Source: UBA6927 sp022447855 | GTDB lineage: Bacteria; Chloroflexota; Dehalococcoidia; Lucifugimonadales; UBA6927 | Length of the DNA: 64,000 bases | Assembly: GCA_022447855.1 (NCBI GenBank) | Contig: JAKUTX010000001.1 | Coordinates: 186,001-250,000, forward strand | Direction: 5' to 3' | Part shown: positions 42,234-51,497 of the stretch, one piece after another | How the letters are laid out: the number at the start of each line of letters is the position of its first letter | Position numbering within the stretch: the stretch's first letter is position 1 | Program-made: the position numbers and the translations under genes | The notes under the pieces: generated by a model | The model's database searches: none | Told to the model about the DNA's origin: nothing | What the model saw: the letters and a program-made list of their open reading frames with translations, nothing else

Positions 42234-43049
42234 TTATCTATTTTTATAATTTGGTTTACGTTTTTCTAACCATGCTTGTCTTGACTCATTGGCATCTTCA
42301 GAATTGTGCATCCTAGTAGTAAGTCCCTCCCAAAGATACTGCCAACCAGTTGGAGGATGATCAATGGGCAAGTCCAACGATCGAATTGCAACTTCCTTAG
42401 CTGTTTGTACGCCAATCGGAGGATTCGCACACAATATCTCGGCATACTTCAAAGCTGTATTTTCAAGCTCTTCGCGTTTAACCACTTGATTAACATAACC
42501 AACCTGGTGCATATATTCAGCAGACATAAACTCTCCACTCATTAACATCCAAAGAGATACCTTATAAGGTACCTGCCTTGGCAATCTAAGGACTCCGGAA
42601 GGTGGAAATGATCCTGCATTCTTTACTTCTGGCAAGCCAAATAAAGCATCATCAGAAGCAATTACTACATCACATTGCATTGTGACTTCCATTCCTCCCC
42701 CTATAGCATAACCGTGTACTGCGGCAATTATCGGCTTCCATATCTCTGTAGGCAATGTTCCCATTGGCCCTGGAGCTGTAGGATTAGCCTGATATCTATC
42801 AATTTCAAAAGGAAATTTTTTGCCAGGATTTTCAGATCTCCATCGTAAATCAGCCCCCGCACAAAATGCTCTGTCTCCTGCTCCTGACAAAATACATACC
42901 CAAGCATCTTCATCTGCCTGAAAATAGTTCAGCGCATGCCACAATTCCACCTGAGTCGGAGGATTAATTGCATTTAAACGCTTTGGCCGATTTAAAGTAA
43001 TAGTAACAATATGAGAATTTTTCTCATATAAAATATTTTCGTAATCCAT
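42234..43049 (-). CDS. Enoyl-CoA hydratase/isomerase-family protein
   Basis: Crotonase-fold protein of 271 residues. Oxyanion-hole segments are GAGDRAFCAGADLRWRS (about 57-73) and GGGMEVTMQCDVVIAS (about 115-130). The Glu of LPEVKNAGSFP (about 140) aligns with the first catalytic Glu of enoyl-CoA hydratase. The position of the second catalytic Glu, within the following SLWMLMSG block, holds Trp by my alignment. It may catalyse a different reaction such as lyase or isomerase. GAGGTGA precedes the ATG. Lies between the ABC binding protein (3 nt) and the Gfo/Idh gene in the operon, so it may act on the imported compound. Confidence 0.83.
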   Translation of the reverse strand: MDYENILYEKNSHIVTITLNRPKRLNAINPPTQVELWHALNYFQADEDAWVCILSGAGDRAFCAGADLRWRSENPGKKFPFEIDRYQANPTAPGPMGTLPTEIWKPIIAAVHGYAIGGGMEVTMQCDVVIASDDALFGLPEVKNAGSFPPSGVLRLPRQVPYKVSLWMLMSGEFMSAEYMHQVGYVNQVVKREELENTALKYAEILCANPPIGVQTAKEVAIRSLDLPIDHPPTGWQYLWEGLTTRMHNSEDANESRQAWLEKRKPNYKNR

Positions 43050-43052
43050 TTC

Positions 43053-44084
43053 TCACCTCAAATTTTGCTTAAATTCTGTAGTTTTATAAATATCTTCTAA
43101 AAATTCAGTTGTAAAGGCATTTGTATAATCAAAAGGAGCATTTAACACATTATGATCCAAAAGATGCTCATAAAGTTCCTTCCACTGATAATCTGCCATC
43201 GAGCCCAACCCTTTCAATTCAGTAATTGGACCAAAAGAGTCGGCAATTTCAGTATTTAACATGAACCTTTGATGTTCTCTGTCTGCATTTGGTGCATATT
43301 CCATCACAATTCCTAGAGCTTCTTCGGGATTATCAATGACATAGTATAACGATTTCATTGTCGCAGTAAGGAATCTCCTTGTAACATCTTTTTTCGAATC
43401 TACTGTTTCTTGAGTCGTAATGTAAGTTAATCCCATTCCAGGAATTTCATACTCATCAGATGACCATTCAACTATTCCGAATCCCAATTTCCTAAGTGTA
43501 TTAGGTTCATTTGACTTAAAAACTGCAAGGATATCAACTTTCCCTTCAGTCAATACTCGGGGATCAAATCCAACTCGAACCTCATTAATTTGATTTCTAT
43601 TCACATCATTAGCATCTAAGATCGCTAAATAATTAGGTGGGACAGAAATTTTATATCCGAAAGTACGACCCTCCCAGTCTTTTGGTGTTTTAATATTTGA
43701 TTCCTCCAAAGCAACATAGGACTGTTGGCTATTTTGACCAAACAATGCCAATGCTACAATGGGAATCTCGGGTTCAACACTAGAACGCCTTTTCAATACT
43801 GATTCGGCGGCGGCAGTAGTATAATCAACTTCTCCAACCATTAGCATCTGCAAATGTTCTCCAGTATTTGCATGCAATATTTCAACATCTAAATTTTGTT
43901 CTTCAAAAAAACCTTTTTCCTTCGCAACGTACGCTACCGCAAATGGTAAATTCGCTTGAGGCTTATAGCCTGCCATAAACACTATTTTGTCATCAGAATT
44001 ATCAGCAAAATTATTGATGTTATTACACGCTGATATTAAAAAAACCAAGACACATTGTACAATGACCATTGAGATTATTCTCAA
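43053..44084 (-). CDS. NitT/TauT-type ABC transporter substrate-binding lipoprotein
   Basis: Extracytoplasmic solute-binding lipoprotein of 343 residues. The signal MVIVQCVLVFLISAC ends with a lipobox Cys at about residue 20. The mature part follows SsuA/TauA/THI5-like proteins: LPFAVAYVAKEKGFFEEQNLDVEI, then a TTAAAESVLKRR segment and GFGIVEWSSDEYEIPGMGL. Members bind sulphonates, aromatic acids, nitrate or pyrimidines; specificity is unknown. TTG start at 44084 after GGAGG. The permease and ATPase genes lie directly upstream. Confidence 0.9.
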   Translation of the reverse strand: MRIISMVIVQCVLVFLISACNNINNFADNSDDKIVFMAGYKPQANLPFAVAYVAKEKGFFEEQNLDVEILHANTGEHLQMLMVGEVDYTTAAAESVLKRRSSVEPEIPIVALALFGQNSQQSYVALEESNIKTPKDWEGRTFGYKISVPPNYLAILDANDVNRNQINEVRVGFDPRVLTEGKVDILAVFKSNEPNTLRKLGFGIVEWSSDEYEIPGMGLTYITTQETVDSKKDVTRRFLTATMKSLYYVIDNPEEALGIVMEYAPNADREHQRFMLNTEIADSFGPITELKGLGSMADYQWKELYEHLLDHNVLNAPFDYTNAFTTEFLEDIYKTTEFKQNLR

Positions 44085-44113
44085 CTTAATTCACCTCCCA
44101 AAAATCTTCAGAA

Positions 44114-44956
44114 TTAATCATTGGCACCCCTGCCATTCCAAAAAACGAAATATTTCTCCAAAATTATAATGCAGGCAGTCAATCCAATGCCTATAAATGC
44201 CAACATAATTACAGCAGCGAAAACTTTAGGCATCTCCAAATTATTATGAGCTACAACAATTACAGCCCCTAACCCAGTATTACCAGTAAACCATTCTCCA
44301 ACGATTGCTCCTATTACTGATAACGGAGCAGCAATCCTGAGAGCGGCAAAAATATAAGGCAACGAATTTGGTATTCGTACACGTCGAAAAATTTTCCAAT
44401 TTGAAGCAGCAACAGAATGAAATAAATCTAGCATTTCGGGATTTACAGATCTAAACCCAATAAGCGAATTAATCATAACTGGGAAAAAGGTGATCAAGGC
44501 AGCAATTAGAATCTTTGGCACTAATCCAAAACCAAACCAAATTACAAACAATGGAACTATAGCCACAAGTGGAGTTACTTTTATTAAAACTGCTAAAGGA
44601 TAAATAGTTCTATCCATAATATTCGAATGAACCATAATACTAGCCAGAAAAAACGCAAACACCGACCCAATTAAAAACCCTGAAACTGCTTCGAAGAGTG
44701 TAATAAATGCATGATTTAAATAATAATCAATGCCAGAATCGACTACGTTACCACCAAAAAACAATTCTTTAAAAATCGATGATGGAGGAGGCATAATATA
44801 AGACTTTAAAACAAAAAAATGGACTACTATTTCCCAAACAATTATAAGTGATATCAACGCTATCAATGGATAAATTAAATTCGATATCTTTGAAAAATAA
44901 TCGTTCTCCAGCAATCCAAAACGTAGCCATATTTTCTTGGAAATAAGTCTAAACAT
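44114..44956 (-). CDS. ABC transporter permease, SsuC/TauC type
   Basis: Inner-membrane permease of about 280 residues with six predicted transmembrane segments. The EAA loop region (coupling to the ATPase) is visible around DLFHSVAASNWKIFRRVRIPNSLPYIFAALRI (about 195-225). The last helices include SVIGAIVGEWF and AAVIMLAFIGIGLTAC. Translation likely starts at the ATG at 44956, overlapping the ATPase stop by 8 nt; an in-frame TTG at 44980 is another option. It belongs with the flanking ATPase and binding-protein genes as a single importer. Confidence 0.88.
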   Translation of the reverse strand: MFRLISKKIWLRFGLLENDYFSKISNLIYPLIALISLIIVWEIVVHFFVLKSYIMPPPSSIFKELFFGGNVVDSGIDYYLNHAFITLFEAVSGFLIGSVFAFFLASIMVHSNIMDRTIYPLAVLIKVTPLVAIVPLFVIWFGFGLVPKILIAALITFFPVMINSLIGFRSVNPEMLDLFHSVAASNWKIFRRVRIPNSLPYIFAALRIAAPLSVIGAIVGEWFTGNTGLGAVIVVAHNNLEMPKVFAAVIMLAFIGIGLTACIIILEKYFVFWNGRGAND

Positions 44957-45782
44957 CTTTAAACCCGGTAGACATTTCAAAATGTGAAATTCTTTGCAAA
45001 GATTCCCTAACTTTCAAAAAAATCTCATTGAATTCATCAGTTAATTCAATGTCACGAAAATTTGTTTTGCGAACAGAATCACTAAGTTTTACATCAATGG
45101 ACTCGCTTATACGACCAGGATTTGTTGCCATAACAATTATTCTGTCTGACAACATTATTGCTTCCGGAATACTATGGGTTACCAACAAAGTTGTAGCCCC
45201 TGAAGATTGGTGCATTTTATATAATTCTTCTCTCATTGCCCCTCTAGTAATCTCATCCAAGGAACTCAATGGTTCGTCCATAAATAAAACTGAGGGGTTC
45301 AAAATTAATGCACGCGCCAATGACACACGCTGTCTCATACCTCCAGAAAGCTGATATGGATAATAATGGCTAAACTCTTCCAGCCCAATCAATCGGAGTA
45401 ATAATTGTAATTTTGGTTCAATTTTTGAATCGCTTTTGCCACATTCAATTAATAATTTTATATTTTGTGCGACATTTAACCACGGAAGAAGTAAATGATC
45501 CTGAAACACGATCCCCATTTGATTCGATTTTTGGATTTCATTTGGGAACATACCATTAATGTGAATTGTGCCAAAAGTAGGCTCCAAAACTCCGGCAGCG
45601 ATTTTCAATAAAGTACTTTTCCCACAACCACTGGGGCCAATAACAGCTACAACTTCACCGAAGTTAACATTTACCGAAACATCTTTCAATGCAGTAAATT
45701 GAGAGTTTTTCTTAGTGAAATCACGTGTAATATTGCAAATTTCTATTCCAAGTTTTTGTTCCAATTCCAACTCTACAGGCAA
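44949..45782 (-). CDS. ABC transporter ATPase, SsuB/TauB type
   Basis: Nucleotide-binding subunit of 277 residues. Walker A GPSGCGKSTLL (about 50), Q-loop in MGIVFQDHLLLPW, signature LSGGMRQRVSLARAL (about 145), Walker B VLFMDEPLSSLDE and the H-loop LLVTHSIPEA are intact. It opens the seven-gene minus-strand run. Start is TTG at 45782, other in-frame TTG codons are close. The intergenic 133 nt to the divergent MFS gene likely holds both promoters but I could not place a clear one. Confidence 0.92.
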   Translation of the reverse strand: MPVELELEQKLGIEICNITRDFTKKNSQFTALKDVSVNVNFGEVVAVIGPSGCGKSTLLKIAAGVLEPTFGTIHINGMFPNEIQKSNQMGIVFQDHLLLPWLNVAQNIKLLIECGKSDSKIEPKLQLLLRLIGLEEFSHYYPYQLSGGMRQRVSLARALILNPSVLFMDEPLSSLDEITRGAMREELYKMHQSSGATTLLVTHSIPEAIMLSDRIIVMATNPGRISESIDVKLSDSVRKTNFRDIELTDEFNEIFLKVRESLQRISHFEMSTGFKDV

Positions 45783-45915
45783 TAGGGTTAAATTCTTACC
45801 AATAATAGCATAGTAAATAATTTCGCTTGTTCTAAAAATGATGCTTTCATTTTATGCTCCCCATATGTTAACTTTCATGCAATGGGCATATTTAACAATG
45901 AGGAGTTCCTGAATA

Positions 45916-47385
45916 ATGTGGAATGCAATCCTAGAAATTGTTGATACTCCTGAAAGAAGGAAGGTCCTTATAGGTGTCACCAGTGCGCAAACACTGATTC
46001 AAATTTCCAGTCTCCCTATTGCCTTATCAGTACCAAGTATAGCCAGATATTATGAAAGTAGTCTTACAGATACAACTTGGATTGTTATAGCGTATCTAAT
46101 CACTCTAGGTGGATTTTCAATGACTATGGCAAGATTGGGAGATAAGCTCGGTCATTCTAGAGTATTTGTTTCAGGAATAATTGTTACAACAATTGGGGCG
46201 GGAATAGTAACTCTATCTCAAGAACTTTGGCAAATTATAGCTATGAGAGCATTAACTGGAATCGGTGCAGCAATGATTTTGGGAAATGCACATTCTCTAT
46301 TAGCTGCAACTTTCAAAAATGATGAAAGAGGCCGAGCATTCGCTATACCCGTAATGGGAGCAAGATTTGGAAGTTTGATAGGGCTAGCAATTTTTGGGAT
46401 CCTTCTCCAATTTCTTAGTTGGAAATGGGTATTCCTGTCATTTGTTCCGATAGGACTAATTAGCCTTTTTCTCACGTTACCCCTGCTTAGTTTTAAAAAC
46501 CTTTCTACTCCTATCACGAAAGCCAGAATTGATTTAGTAGGAGGTTTTTTACTTGCCCTAACAGTTGCTGTACTACTACTTTCAGGAAATCATTTACATG
46601 CTGGAGAGGAATCTTTCACGTCATCAGATGCAATTAGCTATCACCTACCAATGCATGCTTTATTTATAATTTTGCTAGGGTTATTTATCTTTACTCAGAC
46701 TAAAATACAAAATCCATTGGTTGACATCAAACAATTCAGGAGGAAATATTTTTCTCTTGCACTAATCGCAAATATGATATTCCATGGTTCAATGATGGCA
46801 ACAATGATGCTTGTACCCATACTTGTAGAGCAAGGATTTGGAAGATCACCTCTTTGGGTAACTTTGGTTCTATTCCCTAACCAATTGCTTGGCATGTCAA
46901 TACCTTTCATCGCGGGGACTTTTTATGACAAATATCGATGGAAATTCTTGCGTCCTGGAGCATTAATTCTTATTTCAACAGGATTTTTATTATTTGGCCT
47001 AGTTTCAATGTCAGTCCCATTCTGGGTAATGCCTATACTACTCCTACCTGTAGGATTAGGGACTTCAGTATTTAACACAATTAACAATGCAACTGTAATG
47101 AACTCAATCCCTTTGAAACACAGAGGATTTGCATCAGGAATGTTAGAAACAACAAGGGAAGCAGGACATGGACTTGGAGCCACACTGTCTTCAGCAACGT
47201 TTGCAATCCTACTTCCAGTAACTGCTAGTCTGATTTCTACAATTGAACGACAGCCATTCATTCGAGAAGCTTTCCAAACTACCGTAATGATGGTTGTAAT
47301 TACAATGTTAGGAGCAGCAATGATCGCATATTTACACAAAGACGTAGATACAAATATTTCTCATAAACAATTCGAAGCAAATTAA
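45916..47385 (+). CDS. MFS transporter, DHA2/EmrB-QacA-like
   Basis: Major facilitator with about 14 predicted transmembrane segments in 489 residues, as for the DHA2 drug:H+ antiporter family. Motif A-like RLGDKLGHSRVFVSG sits between helices 2 and 3, and the helix-5 motif is near GARFGSLIGLAIFG. Cytoplasmic and outer loops are short apart from about 215-240. GAGGAG precedes the ATG by about 10 nt. Substrate is unknown; the divergent position beside the sugar/ABC operon suggests a shared regulator but not the same substrate. The stop lies 4 nt from the end of priA on the other strand. Confidence 0.85.
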   Translation: MWNAILEIVDTPERRKVLIGVTSAQTLIQISSLPIALSVPSIARYYESSLTDTTWIVIAYLITLGGFSMTMARLGDKLGHSRVFVSGIIVTTIGAGIVTLSQELWQIIAMRALTGIGAAMILGNAHSLLAATFKNDERGRAFAIPVMGARFGSLIGLAIFGILLQFLSWKWVFLSFVPIGLISLFLTLPLLSFKNLSTPITKARIDLVGGFLLALTVAVLLLSGNHLHAGEESFTSSDAISYHLPMHALFIILLGLFIFTQTKIQNPLVDIKQFRRKYFSLALIANMIFHGSMMATMMLVPILVEQGFGRSPLWVTLVLFPNQLLGMSIPFIAGTFYDKYRWKFLRPGALILISTGFLLFGLVSMSVPFWVMPILLLPVGLGTSVFNTINNATVMNSIPLKHRGFASGMLETTREAGHGLGATLSSATFAILLPVTASLISTIERQPFIREAFQTTVMMVVITMLGAAMIAYLHKDVDTNISHKQFEAN

Positions 47386-47389
47386 TTTT

Positions 47390-49849
47390 CTATATTATTG
47401 AAATTGGGTCAACATCAACAACCCATCCCTGAGGAATGTCAATCGTAGAAAAGAAATTTCGAAGTTCTGGTCCTTTTAACACAACATTCCACTTGAACCT
47501 ACCACGTATTTTAGATGGGTAACCAGGCGTAGGTCCTAAAATCTCAATATTTGAAAAACCTGCTTTATCTCTTTGAATCCTAATCAAATCTGACAATCGG
47601 AAGGATTCTTTCTCAGCACGAGACCTATTTACATGAGCATAGGATAGTCTAATAAGTTTAGAAAATGGGGGGTTAGAATTTTTCCGCCTCAATTCTAATT
47701 CAGACTTATAAAACTGCTCATAATTTTGTGCAGATGAAGCACTAATCACATAGTTGTCAGGCTGAAAAGTCTGAATAATTACTTCTCCTTTCTGTATACC
47801 TCTCCCTGCTCTACCAGCAACTTGATACAGTAATTGAAATGCACGCTCTGGTGCTTTAAAATCTGGGATATTTAATCCCAAATCAGCCAATATCACTCCA
47901 ACTAAAGTCACTTCAGGAAAATGTAATCCCTTAGCTATCATCTGAGTACCTACTAATACTTGAGAATCACTTTTTCGAAACTCATTCAATAAATTGAAAT
48001 AATCCTTAGTTCGCCTTGTGACATCACTGTCCCACCGTAAAACCGAAACTCCCCTAAATAGATTCTTCACCTCTTGCTCAACATTTTGAGTCCCAGGACC
48101 ATAGAAATCCATTCTGTGTTTCAAGCAATTTGGACATTGCTTTTGTACATTCCGTCTATACCCACAATAATGACATATCAAGATTGATCCTTTTGCTGAC
48201 TGATGAGGGGTTAAAGAAATATCACATCTGGCACATTCAACTGATGTACCACAACTTTTACATAAGGAATACGAAGCAGTGCCACGACGATTTAAAAACA
48301 ATAAAATCTTTTCATTTGAACTCAATCGCCTTTCAATTGCCAAAAGAAGTTTTTGACTAAAAATCGAATCATTTCCACTCCTTAATTCATCTCTCATGTC
48401 CACAACATTCACATTAGGAAAAGAACCTTCAAATACTCTCAAATCTGATCCATCAGCAATTGAAACAACCCGGGTTGGTAATTCCAGTTTTTTATATGAT
48501 CCAGTTTCTGCTAAATAATTTGTTTCAAGGTCGGGAGACGCACTGCCTAAAATCAATGAACACTGGAACATCTCTGACATTCGCTTTGCGACATTTCTAG
48601 TATGGTATCTTGGTTCCGAATCAATTTGCTTATACGTCCATTCATGCTCCTCATCAAGAATTATTAAGCCTAAATTTTTCACTGGCGCAAATAATGCACT
48701 GCGTGAGCCAACAACTACTTGGGCATCTCCATTTCGAATCTTCCACCATTGATCATACCTTTCCCCATCTGACAACCCACTATGTAACAAAGCCACCTGA
48801 CCAGGAAATCTGCTATTAAACCTCTCAATGGTTTGCTGGGTAAGAACAATTTCCGGAGCCAAAACAATAGCTGATTTCCCAACACTCAAACAATCTGCTA
48901 CAGATTGAAGATATATTTCAGTTTTACCGCTACCGGTAACTCCATGTAATAACATAGGGCGTCGGTTGGGATTATTATTATTTAATTCTGCTTTAATAGT
49001 TTGACTAACTTGTAGCTGTTCAGAAGTTAGTTGGATTTCGTTCAGATCAAAAACCTGCAAATTTGCAAGGGGATCTCTTTCAACAATTTCATCAATTTTT
49101 TGCAACCACTCAAGTTTCAACAATGCATTTACTGCTGAATTACCATGATCCTTTCTTAAAACAGATACTCTTACTGGCTCATCTACATTAATCAATCTAA
49201 ACAAAATCTCTGCTCTTCGAGGAGCTTTAGAAAACTTCGAACTATCCGAGATCCAATCAATTATTTCAGTTTCAAAAAATGAATTAAGTTTTGCTAATTC
49301 GATTTTTTTAGCTCTAAGAGAAGGACGTCTTTCGACTATTTCCACTTTTATTACACCTTTAGCCTCAAGGTTTATCACGGCTTCTGTTGAACCTGATCCA
49401 AACAATTCATGCACTCGTTCAGAAGTAGATATTTCAGTATCGACTAAAAAATCTAAAATTTGTTTTTCTAAATCAGTTAATTCCTTCAATTCATCTGCTA
49501 ATAATTCTTTTACAAAACGAATCACTACTTTATGATTGGACCGAATACCAGCTGGAAACATAAGAGCTGCAGATTCAAAAAGGGAAGCTTTATAATAACT
49601 TGAGACCCAATTCATCAAGTCGATCCTCATCGGATCCAGTATAGGTTCCTCAAAAACTTTTGAATCAATAAACCTTGTTTGCTCTACATCTGATGTTTTA
49701 GAAAGATGAGTAACTAATCCCTGTAAAAATCTCTTCCCGAATGGCACGATTACTAAGTGACCTACTTTGAGATTAAAATCTTTCGGTACAGAATAAACAA
49801 ACGTACGATCACGCCAAGCTTGGAAATCTACGGCTACGTGTGCAAACAT
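47390..49849 (-). CDS. priA: Primosomal protein N' (PriA helicase)
   Basis: Replication-restart helicase of about 819 residues. N-terminal 3'-DNA-binding domain (FAHVAVDFQ, TFVYSVP), helicase motifs LLHGVTGSGKTEIY (about 300), DEEHEWTYK, LGSASPDLET, and the zinc insertion with eight Cys: CKSCGTSVECARC, then CHYCGYRRNVQKQCPNC (about 560-600). The C-terminal helicase motifs VGTQMIAKGLHFP and QVAGRAGRGIQKG follow. The start is placed at the ATG at 49849, preceded by GTGAGG; an in-frame TTG at 49870 would precede the site. 48 nt after rplS, same strand. Confidence 0.94.
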   Translation of the reverse strand: MFAHVAVDFQAWRDRTFVYSVPKDFNLKVGHLVIVPFGKRFLQGLVTHLSKTSDVEQTRFIDSKVFEEPILDPMRIDLMNWVSSYYKASLFESAALMFPAGIRSNHKVVIRFVKELLADELKELTDLEKQILDFLVDTEISTSERVHELFGSGSTEAVINLEAKGVIKVEIVERRPSLRAKKIELAKLNSFFETEIIDWISDSSKFSKAPRRAEILFRLINVDEPVRVSVLRKDHGNSAVNALLKLEWLQKIDEIVERDPLANLQVFDLNEIQLTSEQLQVSQTIKAELNNNNPNRRPMLLHGVTGSGKTEIYLQSVADCLSVGKSAIVLAPEIVLTQQTIERFNSRFPGQVALLHSGLSDGERYDQWWKIRNGDAQVVVGSRSALFAPVKNLGLIILDEEHEWTYKQIDSEPRYHTRNVAKRMSEMFQCSLILGSASPDLETNYLAETGSYKKLELPTRVVSIADGSDLRVFEGSFPNVNVVDMRDELRSGNDSIFSQKLLLAIERRLSSNEKILLFLNRRGTASYSLCKSCGTSVECARCDISLTPHQSAKGSILICHYCGYRRNVQKQCPNCLKHRMDFYGPGTQNVEQEVKNLFRGVSVLRWDSDVTRRTKDYFNLLNEFRKSDSQVLVGTQMIAKGLHFPEVTLVGVILADLGLNIPDFKAPERAFQLLYQVAGRAGRGIQKGEVIIQTFQPDNYVISASSAQNYEQFYKSELELRRKNSNPPFSKLIRLSYAHVNRSRAEKESFRLSDLIRIQRDKAGFSNIEILGPTPGYPSKIRGRFKWNVVLKGPELRNFFSTIDIPQGWVVDVDPISII

Positions 49850-49897
49850 GAAATGTGCCTCACAAGTCAAAGAACATTCAATTGCGAAAAGTAATGT

Positions 49898-50239
49898 CTA
49901 CCTGCGTTCTTTAATTCTAGCCGACCTACCAGAACGTCCTCTAATGTAATAAATTCTCGAACGTCGAACTTTTCCACGTCTTACAACCGACACACTATCG
50001 ATCATTGGAGATCTTCTAAGAAATGTTCTCTCTACACCAACTTCAAAACTCACTCGACGTACAGTAAATGAACCATCTGAATCGCCTTTACGATTACGAA
50101 TCACGACACCCTGGAAATCTTGAATCCTCTCACGTTCGCCTTCACGAACCTTGATTCCAACTCGAACAGTATCTCCTGTCCGAAATTCTTCAATTTTACT
50201 ATTCTCTTCGACCGAGACAAGTTCTCTTGCTTCCATCAT
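49898..50239 (-). CDS. rplS: 50S ribosomal protein L19
   Basis: Large-subunit protein at the 30S interface, 113 residues. GDTVRVGIKVREGERERIQDFQGVVIRNRKG, then FTVRRVSFEVGVERTFLRRSPMIDSV and VVRRGKVRRSRIYYIRGRSGR are the canonical L19 blocks. A candidate promoter with extended -10 is 27 nt upstream. Single ribosomal gene paired with priA. Confidence 0.96.
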   Translation of the reverse strand: MMEARELVSVEENSKIEEFRTGDTVRVGIKVREGERERIQDFQGVVIRNRKGDSDGSFTVRRVSFEVGVERTFLRRSPMIDSVSVVRRGKVRRSRIYYIRGRSGRSARIKERR

Positions 50240-50265
50240 TATTCCTTAACTGAGTTCGATCTACG

Positions 50266-50274
50266 ATAATACCA
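50266..50274 (-). promoter_or_regulatory. Extended -10 promoter of rplS-priA
   Basis: On the minus strand TGG precedes TATTAT (50266-50271), 27 nt before the rplS ATG. The -35 is weak. Confidence 0.4.
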
Positions 50275-50307
50275 TAAAACTATAATTCAAGGAATATTTT
50301 TATGCTG

Positions 50308-50337
50308 TTGACTAAAAACACAATTGAACAGTAGGAT
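50308..50337 (+). promoter_or_regulatory. Promoter of the DUF917-HyuA-MFS unit
   Basis: TTGACT (50308-50313), 18 nt spacer, TAGGAT (50332-50337), 62 nt ahead of the DUF917 ATG. Hexamers match five and four of six positions. Confidence 0.45.
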
Positions 50338-50399
50338 TGCGAAAAGCTGATCAAATCTTGATCCATCATTCAAAATAACAAAAATGCAAGTGGTTAATT

Positions 50400-51476
50400 A
50401 TGTGGGAAATTACTGAGGAATCTCTAGAAGCAATCGCACTCGGTACCGGGATTCTAGGCACCGGGGGAGGATTCAATCCATATATAGGTTTATTACGTGC
50501 TCGAGAAATAATAAGAAAATATGGTCCTGTAAAAGTACTACTCCCAGAAGAATTGACTGATAACGACAAAGTCGTATGCGTCGGGGGCATAGGAGCGCCT
50601 ACTGTTGATATAGAAAAAATTAGAGGGACTGACTCATATACAGCATTAAGGGCAATGGAAGACCAAACAAACACAAAAGCTACAGCGCTGATATCAGGAG
50701 AAATAGGAGGCGGGAATTCTATAGAACCAATTATAGCTGGTGCGATGGCAAACTTGCCAATTGTTGATGCTGATGGAATGGGCAGAGCTTTCCCTGAGCT
50801 ACAAATGATCACATTTTTTATGTTTGGAGTTAGCCACAACCCTACAATCATTTGCGATGAAAAAGGAAATATTTCCGTTTTCCCTAATTCAATAGATCCC
50901 GTATGGATGGAAAAAATGAGTCGAGCGGTATGTGTCCAAATGGGTTCAATCGCTACATGGGCATTCGCCCCAATGACATCAAAAGAAGTACAAGACACCG
51001 CTATTCCCTACACTATGACACTGGCAAAAAAACTAGGTGAATCAATTCTAAAGTCTCAATCAAATAAAACTGATCCAATAAATGCAATATTTGACACAAT
51101 CCCTGGAGTAATTCTGTTTCAGGGGAAAATAGTAGATGTGGAACGTAGGATTGTTGGAGGTTTCACCCGTGGAAATCTTTCTATAGAAGGAATGGATTCA
51201 TTCTTGGGACAATCTATGGAAATCGATTTTCAAAACGAAAATCTGATTGCAAAAATTTCTGGCAACACGGTATGTACTGTGCCAGACCTAATATGCATCG
51301 TTGATACAGAACGCGGCGAGCCAATCACAACTGAATTACTAAGATACGGGTTTAGAGTTTCCGTCCTAGGATTACCTGCACCAGAGCTCTTAACGAGACC
51401 CGAGGCTCTTGCAGTAGTAGGACCAAAAGCATTTGGGTATGATGAGGACTTCAAACCACTGAGCGTAACTAAATAA
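50400..51476 (+). CDS. DUF917 (S-methyl thiohydantoin desulfurase-like) protein
   Basis: Protein of 358 residues of the DUF917 family, often found beside hydantoinase/oxoprolinase genes. The N-terminal IALGTGILGTGGGFNPYIGLLRARE is the family opening, followed by DADGMGRAFPELQM and the segment GQSMEIDFQNENLI. Its role is not firmly known; relatives are annotated as S-methyl thiohydantoin desulfurase. It starts the unit with HyuA (22 nt away) and an MFS transporter. No clear SD precedes the ATG. Confidence 0.85.
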   Translation: MWEITEESLEAIALGTGILGTGGGFNPYIGLLRAREIIRKYGPVKVLLPEELTDNDKVVCVGGIGAPTVDIEKIRGTDSYTALRAMEDQTNTKATALISGEIGGGNSIEPIIAGAMANLPIVDADGMGRAFPELQMITFFMFGVSHNPTIICDEKGNISVFPNSIDPVWMEKMSRAVCVQMGSIATWAFAPMTSKEVQDTAIPYTMTLAKKLGESILKSQSNKTDPINAIFDTIPGVILFQGKIVDVERRIVGGFTRGNLSIEGMDSFLGQSMEIDFQNENLIAKISGNTVCTVPDLICIVDTERGEPITTELLRYGFRVSVLGLPAPELLTRPEALAVVGPKAFGYDEDFKPLSVTK

Positions 51477-51497
51477 ACTTTTAAGAGCGAGGGGAAA

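Noticed and set aside
45783..45915. Clear promoter pair between the ABC operon and the divergent MFS gene
   Set aside because: I found only weak -35/-10 matches with poor spacing in either direction.
50366..50998. Long open frame on the minus strand (210 codons) opposite DUF917
   Set aside because: It overlaps a well-recognised gene over its length, and its translation is low-complexity Ser/Ile/Pro with no recognisable motif; a shadow of the real gene.
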